Assembly (NCBI GenBank): GCA_023382265.1
Contig: JAMCPX010000054.1
Coordinates: 39,507-103,506, forward strand
Source: Deltaproteobacteria bacterium
GTDB taxonomy: Bacteria > JAMCPX01
DNA: 64,000 nucleotides
Reading direction: 5' to 3'
A model generated the notes under the pieces. That model ran no database searches. It was not told the origin of the DNA and was given only the letters and a program-made list of their open reading frames with translations. Positions within the stretch are counted from its first letter, which is position 1. Each line of letters begins with the position of its first letter. The position numbers and the translations under genes were made by a program. Below are positions 54,762 through 63,497 of the stretch, piece by piece.

Positions 54762-57700
54762 TTAACTTTTCTGAATACATGCTTCTGTAAAATCTTTACC
54801 TGCACTTACAGCTTCCATTATACGAAGGAGAAATTCGACCTGTGTAGGAATTATCTCGGTCATACCAATATTAATACTGATAGCAACTTCTGCTATAATT
54901 TTTATTATATTTAACACGCATATTTTTTCCGCTGTAGTTGCAGAGATCATTAACCATCTGATAAAGACATAATAAAGTGGTAGCAGAGATATTAAAAGGG
55001 CGCCAATAACCGGAATCAGAATTCCACCAGAAAGACCAATGGCTACAAGTAAGCCTATAAATACAAGTGATGTTATTATTATCGCACCACCTAGCCCTCC
55101 GCTAATCATATATGCGCCGGCTCCTGTTGATGGGTCTATTATGATATACCCTACTCCAGTCCAGCCATTGTAGGTTATCTGAGTCTTTGAAACTGTTACC
55201 GTCTTGCCTGCATTTACCGCATTCTGAATATCTGCTATTACATCTGAGGGAAGCTGAAGTTGCGGTAATACAGTAGAGATGTTTGACTGATTTACAGTGT
55301 ATATCGGTATACCTTGATCGTTTGCTGTTTGTATTGCTTTTATTGCCGATATGCCTTTTACAGGGTTGCTTGGCGTGGAAAGCAATTGTTCTGGTACACT
55401 ACTTTCTAATAGTGAAGAGTTTTGTCCACTTGTAAGCATATATTGAACAACATTATTGCTATTCCCATCTACAGCCTCTGTAAGCTCCAAGTTTCTTTGC
55501 ACATCCATCTTTAGTCCAGCCGGACTTATACTCGTTGCTACACCAAACATATAGCTTACGTTCATCGTAACTGAGAATACCGCTTCTGACGGTACCCTTG
55601 CTATTACCACACTCATTATCTTCGCTTGCATTTGATCCATGATATCATATTCGGCGTAATATGAAACAGCTGTTGTATAAAGTAGGTTTCCAAGAATATC
55701 ATCTCTCGTCATACCAGTAAAATCCTGCGCTTGTAATTTTGATTGAATAGCACTTAGTGCGTTTTTCAGATTGAGTACCGTTTGTGATGATACACCACCA
55801 GCGTCTATTCCTATCCCGTAATACTCACCCGCTGTCAGGTTTGTTGTAGAGGTATCAGCATATTGGTTTGCATAAGTAAAGGTCATGGTCAGAGTTTCAG
55901 AACCTCCTAATCCTATAGAGCTACCTGTTGCTACTACCTGCCCATCGACTATTAATTGTGGCACCATGTTGATTAAATATGCGGGTAATGAAGTTGGTAG
56001 GGAACTGATAGTTATGGAACTGCCTGTGGGTATATATGACTCGATTACTGTTTCATCCGCACTGATTGCAGGCACATAGCTTAATGTGAGTCTTTTCCCT
56101 GCTATCTGTGCCAAACTTACTGTATAGTTTATATCGGTCTGTAATGTCTGCGGGTTGATTATCTGGAATGAGATTTTGTATCTTAAAGTATCAGGTACTT
56201 CTGAAGCCTCCCAGCCTTTTGCCAATACCTGATATTGCAGCGTACCGAGCAGGTATGGGAAGTTTTGCTGAATGATTTGCTTTTTGCCGATTACATCTCC
56301 TACCGTTGCATTGGGGTTTGTCTGAGAAATGTAGTTTGCTACCTGTGCCTGATAATTTGCTATGGTCTGGGATATGTATGCCACATTAATGTTTGTTACA
56401 TACCCTTGTTGTGTATTTATTGTAGCTGTGGAGGTAATCTGGTTTAAGAAACTTTGAGAATCAAACGGCACTGCTTGTGTGATATTCATTCCTTGTGTAT
56501 AGGTATACTGCTTATAGCTTGCATCCAGGGGTATCCATTCATTGCCGGGACCATTGCGTGCTCCTCTTGATGGAAAGTAATTCACATAAGCTTCGACCCA
56601 TGCATGCTCAATCTTTGCCGCTACTATCTTACCGCCAGCCACTTCACCAGTTATAGGTATGCCGCCTTGAGCCATCAGCTCTAATGCTGACTTTGCATCT
56701 GTGAATCCGCCTACCCAGTTCATGATCTGATTTATGGGTAACTGTATTGTGCCATAAACGTAGCGGGCAGGAATGTTGGAGGCGCGGAGTAATGCTATGA
56801 GTAAAGACGCTGTGTCCATGTCATTACACTGCATGGTCTGGAGGCATAAGTCCGCGCCTTGAATTGAGCCGTAGGTTGGGACATACTCTACGTTGTTGTA
56901 GACCCAGTTATAGATGTTTACTGCGTTGTATCTAAGCTCTTTTGCCTTTGCAAGGATTGCCGGGGTAAACTGGACTTCTACTGTGGATGTTAGGTCTGCG
57001 GCCGTCGGGGGCGGGATGGTCTGGACAAGTGCGGATGATAAGAGATTATCTGTTGTGAGACTGGCGAGTTGGATGGGGAGTTGACCTACCTCCTCACTTT
57101 CCCCAATTTCAGTATCATCTTTTTGTTCGACCGCTGCCCGATGCTGGTTATTATAATTCATCCTCGGTTCCCGCCATGCTGGTCCTGCCCCGTTAGAAAA
57201 TGCGGTTGATTGTGCTATTGCTTGATCCGGAGATTCCAATTTCGTAAAGGTCAATCTTCTAACGGGGTGAACCATCCTGTGAGGGAGCTTGTTCGGGTTG
57301 AATTTAATATGCCTTTGTGGCGGCTTGATCTTATCGAGGAATGCCTTGAGCTTTCTCGTCCGTGTCGTGAACTGAGTATTTGTCTTCGCAGTATTTATTG
57401 AATCAAGCTCTGATTTGAGCTGCGCATAGTTCTTTTCATATTTGCGTTCGAATGCTTTCTGCCGCTGCTGGATTACAGCCGGCAGACCCTTTATTCGCTG
57501 CTCGGTTTGTTTGAACTGTTGTCGTATGCTTACATCAGCTTTATCAAGCTCGGTGCGTTCTTGTTTTAATTCCGTCTGGATTCCCGATGTCTCGGGAATG
57601 ACAGAGGGGGAAGGCTGTATTCCTGCCGAAGTTGATCCCGCTGAAAGCGGGGAGGGAATGGACGTGGAAGGCTTGCTGATTGTTTCGCGTATCCTTTCTA

Positions 57701-57932
57701 ATGCCTTTTCTAATTCCTTATCAGGAAAACTGGATTCCCGATTTCTCGGGAATGACGAAGAAGAAGGTTTACTCTCGCTATTCGCTACTTGATGCTCGCC
57801 ACTGTTGGTGGTTGCCGCATACACGACCTGATAAATCCCGAGATTTGTCCATGCAAATATGAATACCAGAAAAACAGCAGTTGACTTTAACAAAGAAGGT
57901 TTGAAAATATCCTTATTAGAACCGATCTTCAT
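54762..57932 (-). CDS. Secreted transglutaminase-like protein with type 2 tail (TGase-H)
   Basis: A 1,056-residue paralogue of TGase-A. It has the same signal segment, coiled coil (QQFKQTEQRIKGLPAVIQQ), core triad (Cys369 in QCNDMDTASLL, then HAWVEAYV and PLDASYK), body and pre-tail GWTGVGYIIIDPSTGAGAYM, ISGG. After the GG the sequence switches to a different tail (type 2: GGAIIITSLVFIGLLVAI...DFTEACIQKS). Only a sparse pattern is shared with types 1 and 3: a W-L, an Ala followed by Cys, and a Cys near the end. Promoter at 57954-57982. Palindrome-encoded peptides lie in the N-terminal linker. Confidence 0.85.
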   Translation of the reverse strand: MKIGSNKDIFKPSLLKSTAVFLVFIFAWTNLGIYQVVYAATTNSGEHQVANSESKPSSSSFPRNRESSFPDKELEKALERIRETISKPSTSIPSPLSAGSTSAGIQPSPSVIPETSGIQTELKQERTELDKADVSIRQQFKQTEQRIKGLPAVIQQRQKAFERKYEKNYAQLKSELDSINTAKTNTQFTTRTRKLKAFLDKIKPPQRHIKFNPNKLPHRMVHPVRRLTFTKLESPDQAIAQSTAFSNGAGPAWREPRMNYNNQHRAAVEQKDDTEIGESEEVGQLPIQLASLTTDNLLSSALVQTIPPPTAADLTSTVEVQFTPAILAKAKELRYNAVNIYNWVYNNVEYVPTYGSIQGADLCLQTMQCNDMDTASLLIALLRASNIPARYVYGTIQLPINQIMNWVGGFTDAKSALELMAQGGIPITGEVAGGKIVAAKIEHAWVEAYVNYFPSRGARNGPGNEWIPLDASYKQYTYTQGMNITQAVPFDSQSFLNQITSTATINTQQGYVTNINVAYISQTIANYQAQVANYISQTNPNATVGDVIGKKQIIQQNFPYLLGTLQYQVLAKGWEASEVPDTLRYKISFQIINPQTLQTDINYTVSLAQIAGKRLTLSYVPAISADETVIESYIPTGSSITISSLPTSLPAYLINMVPQLIVDGQVVATGSSIGLGGSETLTMTFTYANQYADTSTTNLTAGEYYGIGIDAGGVSSQTVLNLKNALSAIQSKLQAQDFTGMTRDDILGNLLYTTAVSYYAEYDIMDQMQAKIMSVVIARVPSEAVFSVTMNVSYMFGVATSISPAGLKMDVQRNLELTEAVDGNSNNVVQYMLTSGQNSSLLESSVPEQLLSTPSNPVKGISAIKAIQTANDQGIPIYTVNQSNISTVLPQLQLPSDVIADIQNAVNAGKTVTVSKTQITYNGWTGVGYIIIDPSTGAGAYMISGGLGGAIIITSLVFIGLLVAIGLSGGILIPVIGALLISLLPLYYVFIRWLMISATTAEKICVLNIIKIIAEVAISINIGMTEIIPTQVEFLLRIMEAVSAGKDFTEACIQKS
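57578..57756. repeat. REP-like palindromes inside TGase-H
   Basis: Palindromes at 57578-57600 and 57732-57756 are read as VIPETSGIQ and FPRNRESS. They match the copies in TGase-A in position, so they predate the duplication or were spread by gene conversion. Confidence 0.7.
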
Positions 57933-57953
57933 TAACCCTCCGTATTTTTGAAT

Positions 57954-57982
57954 TAATTAACGAACGGCATGTGTAAAGTCAA
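57954..57982 (-). promoter_or_regulatory. Promoter of TGase-H
   Basis: Minus strand: TTGACT (57982-57977), 17 bases, TAATTA (57959-57954). It is the same as the TGase-B promoter. The TGA within the -35 also ends PT-I. Confidence 0.45.
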
Positions 57983-58551
57983 GAAATCGTTTTAAGGGCT
58001 GTTGAATACGCATCCTCATTCCATGAGCCGTCCGAGTTCTTCTTGATAACAAGATAGGAAAGGGCGTTGCTGATCGTGGAGAAGTTGGAGTAGTTCACGG
58101 ACTTCAGGGCCTGAAGGGCGAGGAGGGTGTCGAGAGTATCACTTGAAAACAATTCCCCTATTCCCCATCCATTATCGGAATTCATATAGACGGTTAAGGT
58201 ATTTACAGGCGTAGTAACACTTAATCCATCATTACTTAAAAAAATCGTTTCTCTTGCTATGTCATCTGTTGATGTTGCAGTATAAGACGATACCCAGTTT
58301 ACTCCCTCTGTATAACTTGTTCCAGTATACTCAAGATATCTCAAAGTATCCATTACCTCTGTTGTATTGATCAAAGTTAAATTGCTTTGCAATCCCCAGC
58401 TACCATCAGGGTTCTGATTATTACTCAACCATAAAAGACCATTGGTTATTGCACTAGATTGAGCATAGGCAGTATTAACATTCAAGGAAGACAAAAAGAT
58501 TAAGAATACAAAAATCGACAAACCTTTTGTTATTAATATATGTTTTTTCAT
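57979..58551 (-). CDS. Secreted prenyltransferase-repeat protein, short form (PT-I)
   Basis: A 190-residue exported protein with signal peptide MKKHILITKGLSIFVFLIF...AYAQ (ATG 58569 is an alternative start). Repeats are NQNPDGSWGLQ, MNSDNGWGIGELF, TLLALQALKSVNYSN and KKNSDGSWNED. It stops right after DAYSTALKTIS, in the -35 of the TGase-H promoter. The first half differs from the other PT copies. Confidence 0.68.
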   Translation of the reverse strand: MKKHILITKGLSIFVFLIFLSSLNVNTAYAQSSAITNGLLWLSNNQNPDGSWGLQSNLTLINTTEVMDTLRYLEYTGTSYTEGVNWVSSYTATSTDDIARETIFLSNDGLSVTTPVNTLTVYMNSDNGWGIGELFSSDTLDTLLALQALKSVNYSNFSTISNALSYLVIKKNSDGSWNEDAYSTALKTIS

Positions 58552-58581
58552 ACCCTCACACTCATTCATATACCAGCCTAT

Positions 58582-59064
58582 TTAGTCGAACCATTTTGGT
58601 CCACCAATAAACCATGTTGCTTTATTATCTTTCACTACCTTTACAATCCATACAAACAACATTCCTCCAACAGACAGAAACCACCATTCATAAAGATTGA
58701 AATGAATTAATATTATTCCGATTACCCAAAGGAATAAGACAACAGTTAATATTATCTTATTGGTCTTCATCATTAAAAAAAGCATATTTAAAAATGATAA
58801 AACCTTTTTTTCAACGATTAGGGTAATTAACGTTATGATGATACCTATAACACAGGATATAATTCCTGTTATGACACTTCCTTTAAAAGAAATTCCCTTA
58901 GGTCTCATCACCACAAAATTTAATCCTAAGACAGCAAAAGCCATTAATACTCCAAACGCACCTTTAAGTTTTTTCTCGATTTCTTTTGATTCTAAAATTA
59001 GATAAATAATAATAAGAAACAATATTACGGTTTGGACTAGAATAAGAATCGATTGATGGTTCAT
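58582..59064 (-). CDS. Small multi-TM protein, type 1 partner (unit I)
   Basis: A 160-residue paralogue of 37039-37515 and 49120-49596, with the same C-terminal VVKDNKATWF; the central part has diverged (FVVMRPKGISFKGSV). It starts 16 bp after TGase-I, which has the type 1 tail. ATG 59064 matches the paralogues' start. Confidence 0.7.
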   Translation of the reverse strand: MNHQSILILVQTVILFLIIIYLILESKEIEKKLKGAFGVLMAFAVLGLNFVVMRPKGISFKGSVITGIISCVIGIIITLITLIVEKKVLSFLNMLFLMMKTNKIILTVVLFLWVIGIILIHFNLYEWWFLSVGGMLFVWIVKVVKDNKATWFIGGPKWFD

Positions 59065-59080
59065 ATTAACACCTTTTTTT

Positions 59081-60169
59081 TCATTGACTTGTACCAAAAC
59101 ACTTATACCCTATTTCTGGGAGATCGAAACCTAACATAATTATTGAGATCATCATGGGTATATATTCGGCAGGAACGATTGCCTCTAACAACGATACGAC
59201 ACTAGGGCCAAGACCCCAAATTTCAAGTAATAACGCAACAACAGCTAAAGTTATTGCAAGTACGCATTCTCTCGCAGCAGGACTTGCCTCAAGTGCTAAC
59301 CAACCAATAAACGCAAGGTAGACTGGTAACAATAATGCTACAATAGCAAAAACAATAGGTCCTATTGCTATTGACAAAAATAAGAGTGAAAGACCGAGCA
59401 CAAGCATAAGAGCACCACCCAACCCTCCGCTGATCATATACGCCCCTGCACCGGTTGTAGGATTTATTATGATATACCCTACACCAGTCCAGCCATTGTA
59501 GGTTATCTGAGTCTTTGAAACTGTTACCGCCTCGCCCGCATTCACCGCATTCTGAATATCTGAAATTACATCTGAGGGAAGCTGGAGTTGTGGTAATACA
59601 GTAGAGATGTTTGATTGATTTACTGTGTATATCGGTATGCCTTGATCGTTGGCTATTTGTATTGCCTTTATTGCCGATATGCCTTTTACAGGATTGGTTG
59701 GTGTAGAAAATATGCGTTCCGGTACACTATTTTCCAAAGCCGAGGAATTCATACCGCTTGTCAGCATGTATTGGAGTATACTCTTATTGTTTCCTTCTGT
59801 AGCTTCTGTAAGCTCTAAGTTCCTCTGCACATCCATCTTAAGCCCGGCTATACTTATATTTGTTGCTACACCAAACATATAGTTTACGTTCATTGAAACT
59901 GAAAAGATCGCATCCGAAGGGATCCTCGCTATTACTACCCCCATCATCTTTGCTTGCATCTGATCCATCATATCATATTCGGCGTAATATGAAACAGCTG
60001 TTGTATAAAGTAGACTCCCAAAAACATCATCCTTTGTCATGCCGGTAAAGTCTTGTGATTGTAATCTCGTTTGAATGGTACTTAGTGCGTTTTTCAGATT
60101 GAGTACCGTTTGAGCGGTTGACTTTAACAAAGAAGGTTTAAAAATATCCTTATGAGAACCGATCTTCAT
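59081..60169 (-). CDS. TGase-family gene with internal deletion and type 1 tail (TGase-I)
   Basis: A 362-residue product: 19 N-terminal residues (MKIGSHKDIFKPSLLKSTA), then a jump in frame to QTVLNLKNALSTIQ, as in TGase-D. The signal segment and catalytic core are missing. Body, pre-tail GWTGVGYIIINPTTGAGAYM and ISGG are kept, followed by a diverged type 1 tail ending GYKCFGTSQ. GGAGG precedes the ATG, but no good promoter was found in the 66 bp to mazF. The matching partner gene follows. Confidence 0.65.
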   Translation of the reverse strand: MKIGSHKDIFKPSLLKSTAQTVLNLKNALSTIQTRLQSQDFTGMTKDDVFGSLLYTTAVSYYAEYDMMDQMQAKMMGVVIARIPSDAIFSVSMNVNYMFGVATNISIAGLKMDVQRNLELTEATEGNNKSILQYMLTSGMNSSALENSVPERIFSTPTNPVKGISAIKAIQIANDQGIPIYTVNQSNISTVLPQLQLPSDVISDIQNAVNAGEAVTVSKTQITYNGWTGVGYIIINPTTGAGAYMISGGLGGALMLVLGLSLLFLSIAIGPIVFAIVALLLPVYLAFIGWLALEASPAARECVLAITLAVVALLLEIWGLGPSVVSLLEAIVPAEYIPMMISIIMLGFDLPEIGYKCFGTSQ

Positions 60170-60235
60170 TAACCCTCCGTATTTATCTTTTCTAACGAAT
60201 CAAATTTATAAAAGCAAGAAATTTTATCTCTCAAA

Positions 60236-60598
60236 CTACAGATTCAGTATCTTCTTTAAGATATAATCTACCTTTCGTATCACTTCCTCGTCTACACTTC
60301 CCCACCTTTTTAGAAATCGGTAAACAGAAATAGATTTTATTTGATCACATCGTATAATCGAATCATGTTTTATGCCGCCCTCTGGTGGTGATATAAGAAC
60401 GTGCAATCTGAATATCTTGTCTTTTCTGATAGTTGTAATCGGACATACAACAATCAGTCCCCACGGACTCTCGTTCAGTTCATCTACGGAAACTACAAGT
60501 GCCGGATGCTGGTCTTTTATCTCAGAACCTATTGAAGGATTAAAATTGACCAACCATATCTCACCCCTTCGGGGAATTTCTTTATTTTGAAAAACCAT
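60236..60598 (-). CDS. MazF/PemK-type endoribonuclease toxin
   Basis: A 120-residue toxin. The fold signatures are RRGEIWLVNFNPSIGSE at the start, HPALVVSV, and VCPITTI. The terminal region IIRCDQIKSISV is usual for the family. Homologues cut mRNA at short sites. It overlaps the antitoxin gene by 17 bases. It lies inside the paralogue array, between TGase-I and a broken PT gene. Confidence 0.9.
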   Translation of the reverse strand: MVFQNKEIPRRGEIWLVNFNPSIGSEIKDQHPALVVSVDELNESPWGLIVVCPITTIRKDKIFRLHVLISPPEGGIKHDSIIRCDQIKSISVYRFLKRWGSVDEEVIRKVDYILKKILNL

Positions 60599-60809
60599 CT
60601 TTTATGGTCTTTTCAAAGATCGTTCTTAATTTTAATTCTTTTTTATTGAGCAAAACTTTAGCTTCACTGTCAAAGCCTTCCCAAAAAGATTTCTCATATT
60701 CCTTGACCAGCTTGTCGAGTAAATTCGTTATACTCACTTTCTCTATTCCAGAGATCTTTTTGAGCTTTTCCCGTGTTTGCTCATAAACCCTCACTGTTGT
60801 TGTTTGCAT
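60582..60809 (-). CDS. Antitoxin of the MazF-type pair
   Basis: A 75-residue protein with a ribbon-helix-helix-like start (TTTVRVYEQTREKLKKIS) and a charged helical C-terminus that would wrap the toxin. Its position upstream of mazF and overlapping it is standard. It should bind its own promoter upstream of 60809. Confidence 0.8.
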   Translation of the reverse strand: MQTTTVRVYEQTREKLKKISGIEKVSITNLLDKLVKEYEKSFWEGFDSEAKVLLNKKELKLRTIFEKTIKDGFSK

Positions 60810-60862
60810 AGCGCCTCCTTATATCTATTTATCTACAAATATACTAATATTCGTTAATTTTG

Positions 60863-61659
60863 TCAAACAGCATCCTCATTCCATGAGCCGTCTGCAGATT
60901 GGGTAGCTGTTATATAGTTCATTGCGTTCTGTAGGGGCAGGGCAGTGCCTTGCCCTGATCCCATTAATGAAAGAAACGATAAGGCAGTCTCATATACTGT
61001 GGACGGACTTGAACCGAATCCACCATCAGAGTTCTGATGGGCTACAAGATAATTCATGGCGTTGTTAAGGACTGTTGCAATTGAGCTTGTTCTTGCAAAC
61101 TGCTCAAGCGTGTACGAAACCATCGCTGTCATATACACATTGCTGTCGTCCCCTGCATAAAACCCCCATCCACCGTCTGTGTTCTGGTTGGTAACAAGAT
61201 ATAAAACCGCATTGCTGATTGAGGTCTGGTTTGAGTAGTTGACCGCCTTCAACGCAGAGAGGGCAAGGGCGGTGTCGAGGGTATCGGTTGAGAAGAATTG
61301 CCCTATTCCCCATCCATTGTCGAGGTTCTGATATGACAATAAATTACTTAATTGCCTGTAGAGCTTAATAAGGCAATACTTCGGGAAATACGATCAACAT
61401 TATATAAGGGCTGTGATGTAATCCAATTGATGCCGTTGGTGTAATCAGTATATTTTTGTCCAAAATAATTGAAAGTGGTCAATACTTCGTCTGTAGCATA
61501 ATATTCAGCTACTATACTGCTTGACCAGCTTCCCTCTGTTAACTGAGAAGCTTGGAGATAATTAAGACCGTTGTTTATAGCCCCTTGCTGGGCATTTGCT
61601 GATACAGGTAACAAAAAGAACAAAGCAAATAATGACAAACAGCTTTTTGCTCTAATCAT
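60863..61659 (-). pseudogene. Frameshifted prenyltransferase-repeat gene (PT-J)
   Basis: The same gene as PT-B (signal peptide MIRAKSCLSLFALFFLLP) but broken. Near 61350 one A of a three-A run present in PT-B is missing, so the first frame ends at STGN (61348) and the second resumes at SYQNLDNGWGIGQF and runs to 60863. The end is again DGSWNEDA, followed here by a stop, and the toxin-antitoxin pair lies beyond. Two frames: 61348-61659 and 60863-61339. A sequencing error in the A run is possible. Confidence 0.7.
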
Positions 61660-62528
61660 GCCTGTCCTTCCTTTGGTGCTAAGTAAAAGAAATTTCCTTT
61701 CTTATCCCATTTAACATCCCAATTATCCCAGCTCCCTACAGTATATCTCTTCTTTAATTCGTTGTTCATCGCCTGAAATATCTCGAAGCCTTTGATGATT
61801 TTTTGTCTGAATCTCTCGCCTTCCCATGGATGTCCTTTAATGCTCATCCATAAATATTTTTTATTGAATCTTATCGCAGCGCGAAAATACTGCACTCCGC
61901 TAATGAATTCCTTCAGTGTTTTGTTTATTTCAAAACACTCCGTTTCGGGAATTTCTCTTTTTCCGATTTCTATGTTTAACCCAATATCAATATCGTATGG
62001 TCCGCTTACTAAGGAAAAGATTTCTACGCGGCTTAATTCTGTATTCTCATACATCGATGCAAGCTTACTGAAATCAAAACTCGGGGGTACATATTGCCCG
62101 GATTGTTGCTGTAACCACATATTATCCGAACCAGAAGAACGAAACTCAAAAAGAGGTATACTCAATGGAGCAACTATTCTTGCTGCGATAAATATATCCT
62201 CCCAATAACTGTATAAAAAACTATATCGCCCTATACTTTTCCATAAGCCTAATTTATTCTTTTCGTCAAACTCCATCTTTTTATATGTTGCAAGGTTAAT
62301 AAAATCCTTCCTTGAAAATGTAGCTTTTCGCCATAGTGCCCCTACAAGCAGAAGCAGTATTAGCAATACAATCATGAAGATTAAAAAATTAATTTGTAAT
62401 GGCTTTTTCAGGTAGAGAATATCCTTAGTAAGGATAAACAGAAAAACCATATTCATAGGAACTAAGAAAAGTATCCCTAATTGCAAAAATTGAAGGTAGC
62501 CAGACTTTATAAATAATTTATGTTGCAT
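61656..62528 (-). CDS. Membrane protein, type 5 partner (orphan, unit J)
   Basis: A 290-residue paralogue of 41581-42453. It has two hydrophobic N-terminal segments and a soluble domain, with the C-terminal GFEIFQAMNNEL to YLAPKEGQA almost identical. No tail-bearing gene precedes it directly, so it looks like an orphan partner. It overlaps the PT-J start by 4 bases, as in unit B. The 189 bp upstream (62529-62717) hold nothing recognisable. Confidence 0.65.
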   Translation of the reverse strand: MQHKLFIKSGYLQFLQLGILFLVPMNMVFLFILTKDILYLKKPLQINFLIFMIVLLILLLLVGALWRKATFSRKDFINLATYKKMEFDEKNKLGLWKSIGRYSFLYSYWEDIFIAARIVAPLSIPLFEFRSSGSDNMWLQQQSGQYVPPSFDFSKLASMYENTELSRVEIFSLVSGPYDIDIGLNIEIGKREIPETECFEINKTLKEFISGVQYFRAAIRFNKKYLWMSIKGHPWEGERFRQKIIKGFEIFQAMNNELKKRYTVGSWDNWDVKWDKKGNFFYLAPKEGQA

Positions 62529-62717
62529 AGATATGCGCTAATTCCTTTTCTTCATTTTGCGTATAATATCTGCGCTCATATTGTAACGAATCTGTTTTAA
62601 TATAATACATCAAGACAGTTTCGAAGATTTGGATAATTGTAGATGTAATATGAATGCCCTTAACAAGTCTCTCATTTTTTATTCCCCGTTTTCAATTAAG
62701 CTATACTGCATCAGCTA

Positions 62718-63494
62718 CTACTTGTTACCTTTTAATTCTTTTATTATTTCTGGATTTGGCTTTTGACATGCCAAGTCTTTCACGAATACTTCGCCATTTA
62801 TAAGTCCATATTTTAGTGCTTTACTCTCTATTTCTTTAATAGCTTGTTTGTCTTTTTCGAATTTTATTAGATCTTCTTTCATATGTTTAAGCCATTCTTC
62901 TTTATTTTTATATATACCTTGCTTTACCCATAATTCTTCAAAATCCTTCTTTTGTAACTCGCTGTTCTCTAAATGTTCACGATCGTACTTCATATATTCA
63001 TCAATTCTTTTTAAAATATATGGTATCGACACTACATTACTATCATCGCCGCTAATTTCTCCTTCTCCTGGTTCTACTTTACTGCTTATTTTCCATACCC
63101 CAGAATCTTTAAATAAATTTAATGTAGCGGTTTTCACATTATGTTGTTCGCAAAATGGATCGTACCAGTTCCATTCTCCTATAATAAAATATGTGACATC
63201 GCATGAGGCTTTATTTTTCTCTTCTTTGCAATTACTAATTTTCAGGGGTAATGATGGATATAGTGATGCATCTAAACTAAAATTGGTATTAAATTTCTTT
63301 GTATGTAACATCAACATAAGAGGGTTGCCACGACAAGCTACATCTGGTTTACGTGCGTTGCAGCACCAGCATGAATTCATAATTAATTCATAATATCTCT
63401 CTATTACCTGCTTGGGACTAAGTTTATCAGCTTTAGAAATATTGGGCAGTAACAGAATAAATAGTAAAGAAACAAGTGTAAAATATTTATTCAT
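62718..63494 (-). CDS. Secreted hypothetical protein
   Basis: A 258-residue protein with a Sec signal peptide (MNKYFTLVSLLFILLLPNISKA). The mature part has eight or so cysteines, including CWCC and CRGN, a beta-rich middle like NTF2/SnoaL-type or DUF4878 lipoprotein-like folds (KQVIERYYELI at the start), and a charged helical C-terminus. Not recognised. It follows the small frame at 63498-63659 by 3 bp, in the place where other units carry partner genes. Confidence 0.6.
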   Translation of the reverse strand: MNKYFTLVSLLFILLLPNISKADKLSPKQVIERYYELIMNSCWCCNARKPDVACRGNPLMLMLHTKKFNTNFSLDASLYPSLPLKISNCKEEKNKASCDVTYFIIGEWNWYDPFCEQHNVKTATLNLFKDSGVWKISSKVEPGEGEISGDDSNVVSIPYILKRIDEYMKYDREHLENSELQKKDFEELWVKQGIYKNKEEWLKHMKEDLIKFEKDKQAIKEIESKALKYGLINGEVFVKDLACQKPNPEIIKELKGNK

Positions 63495-63497
63495 AAT

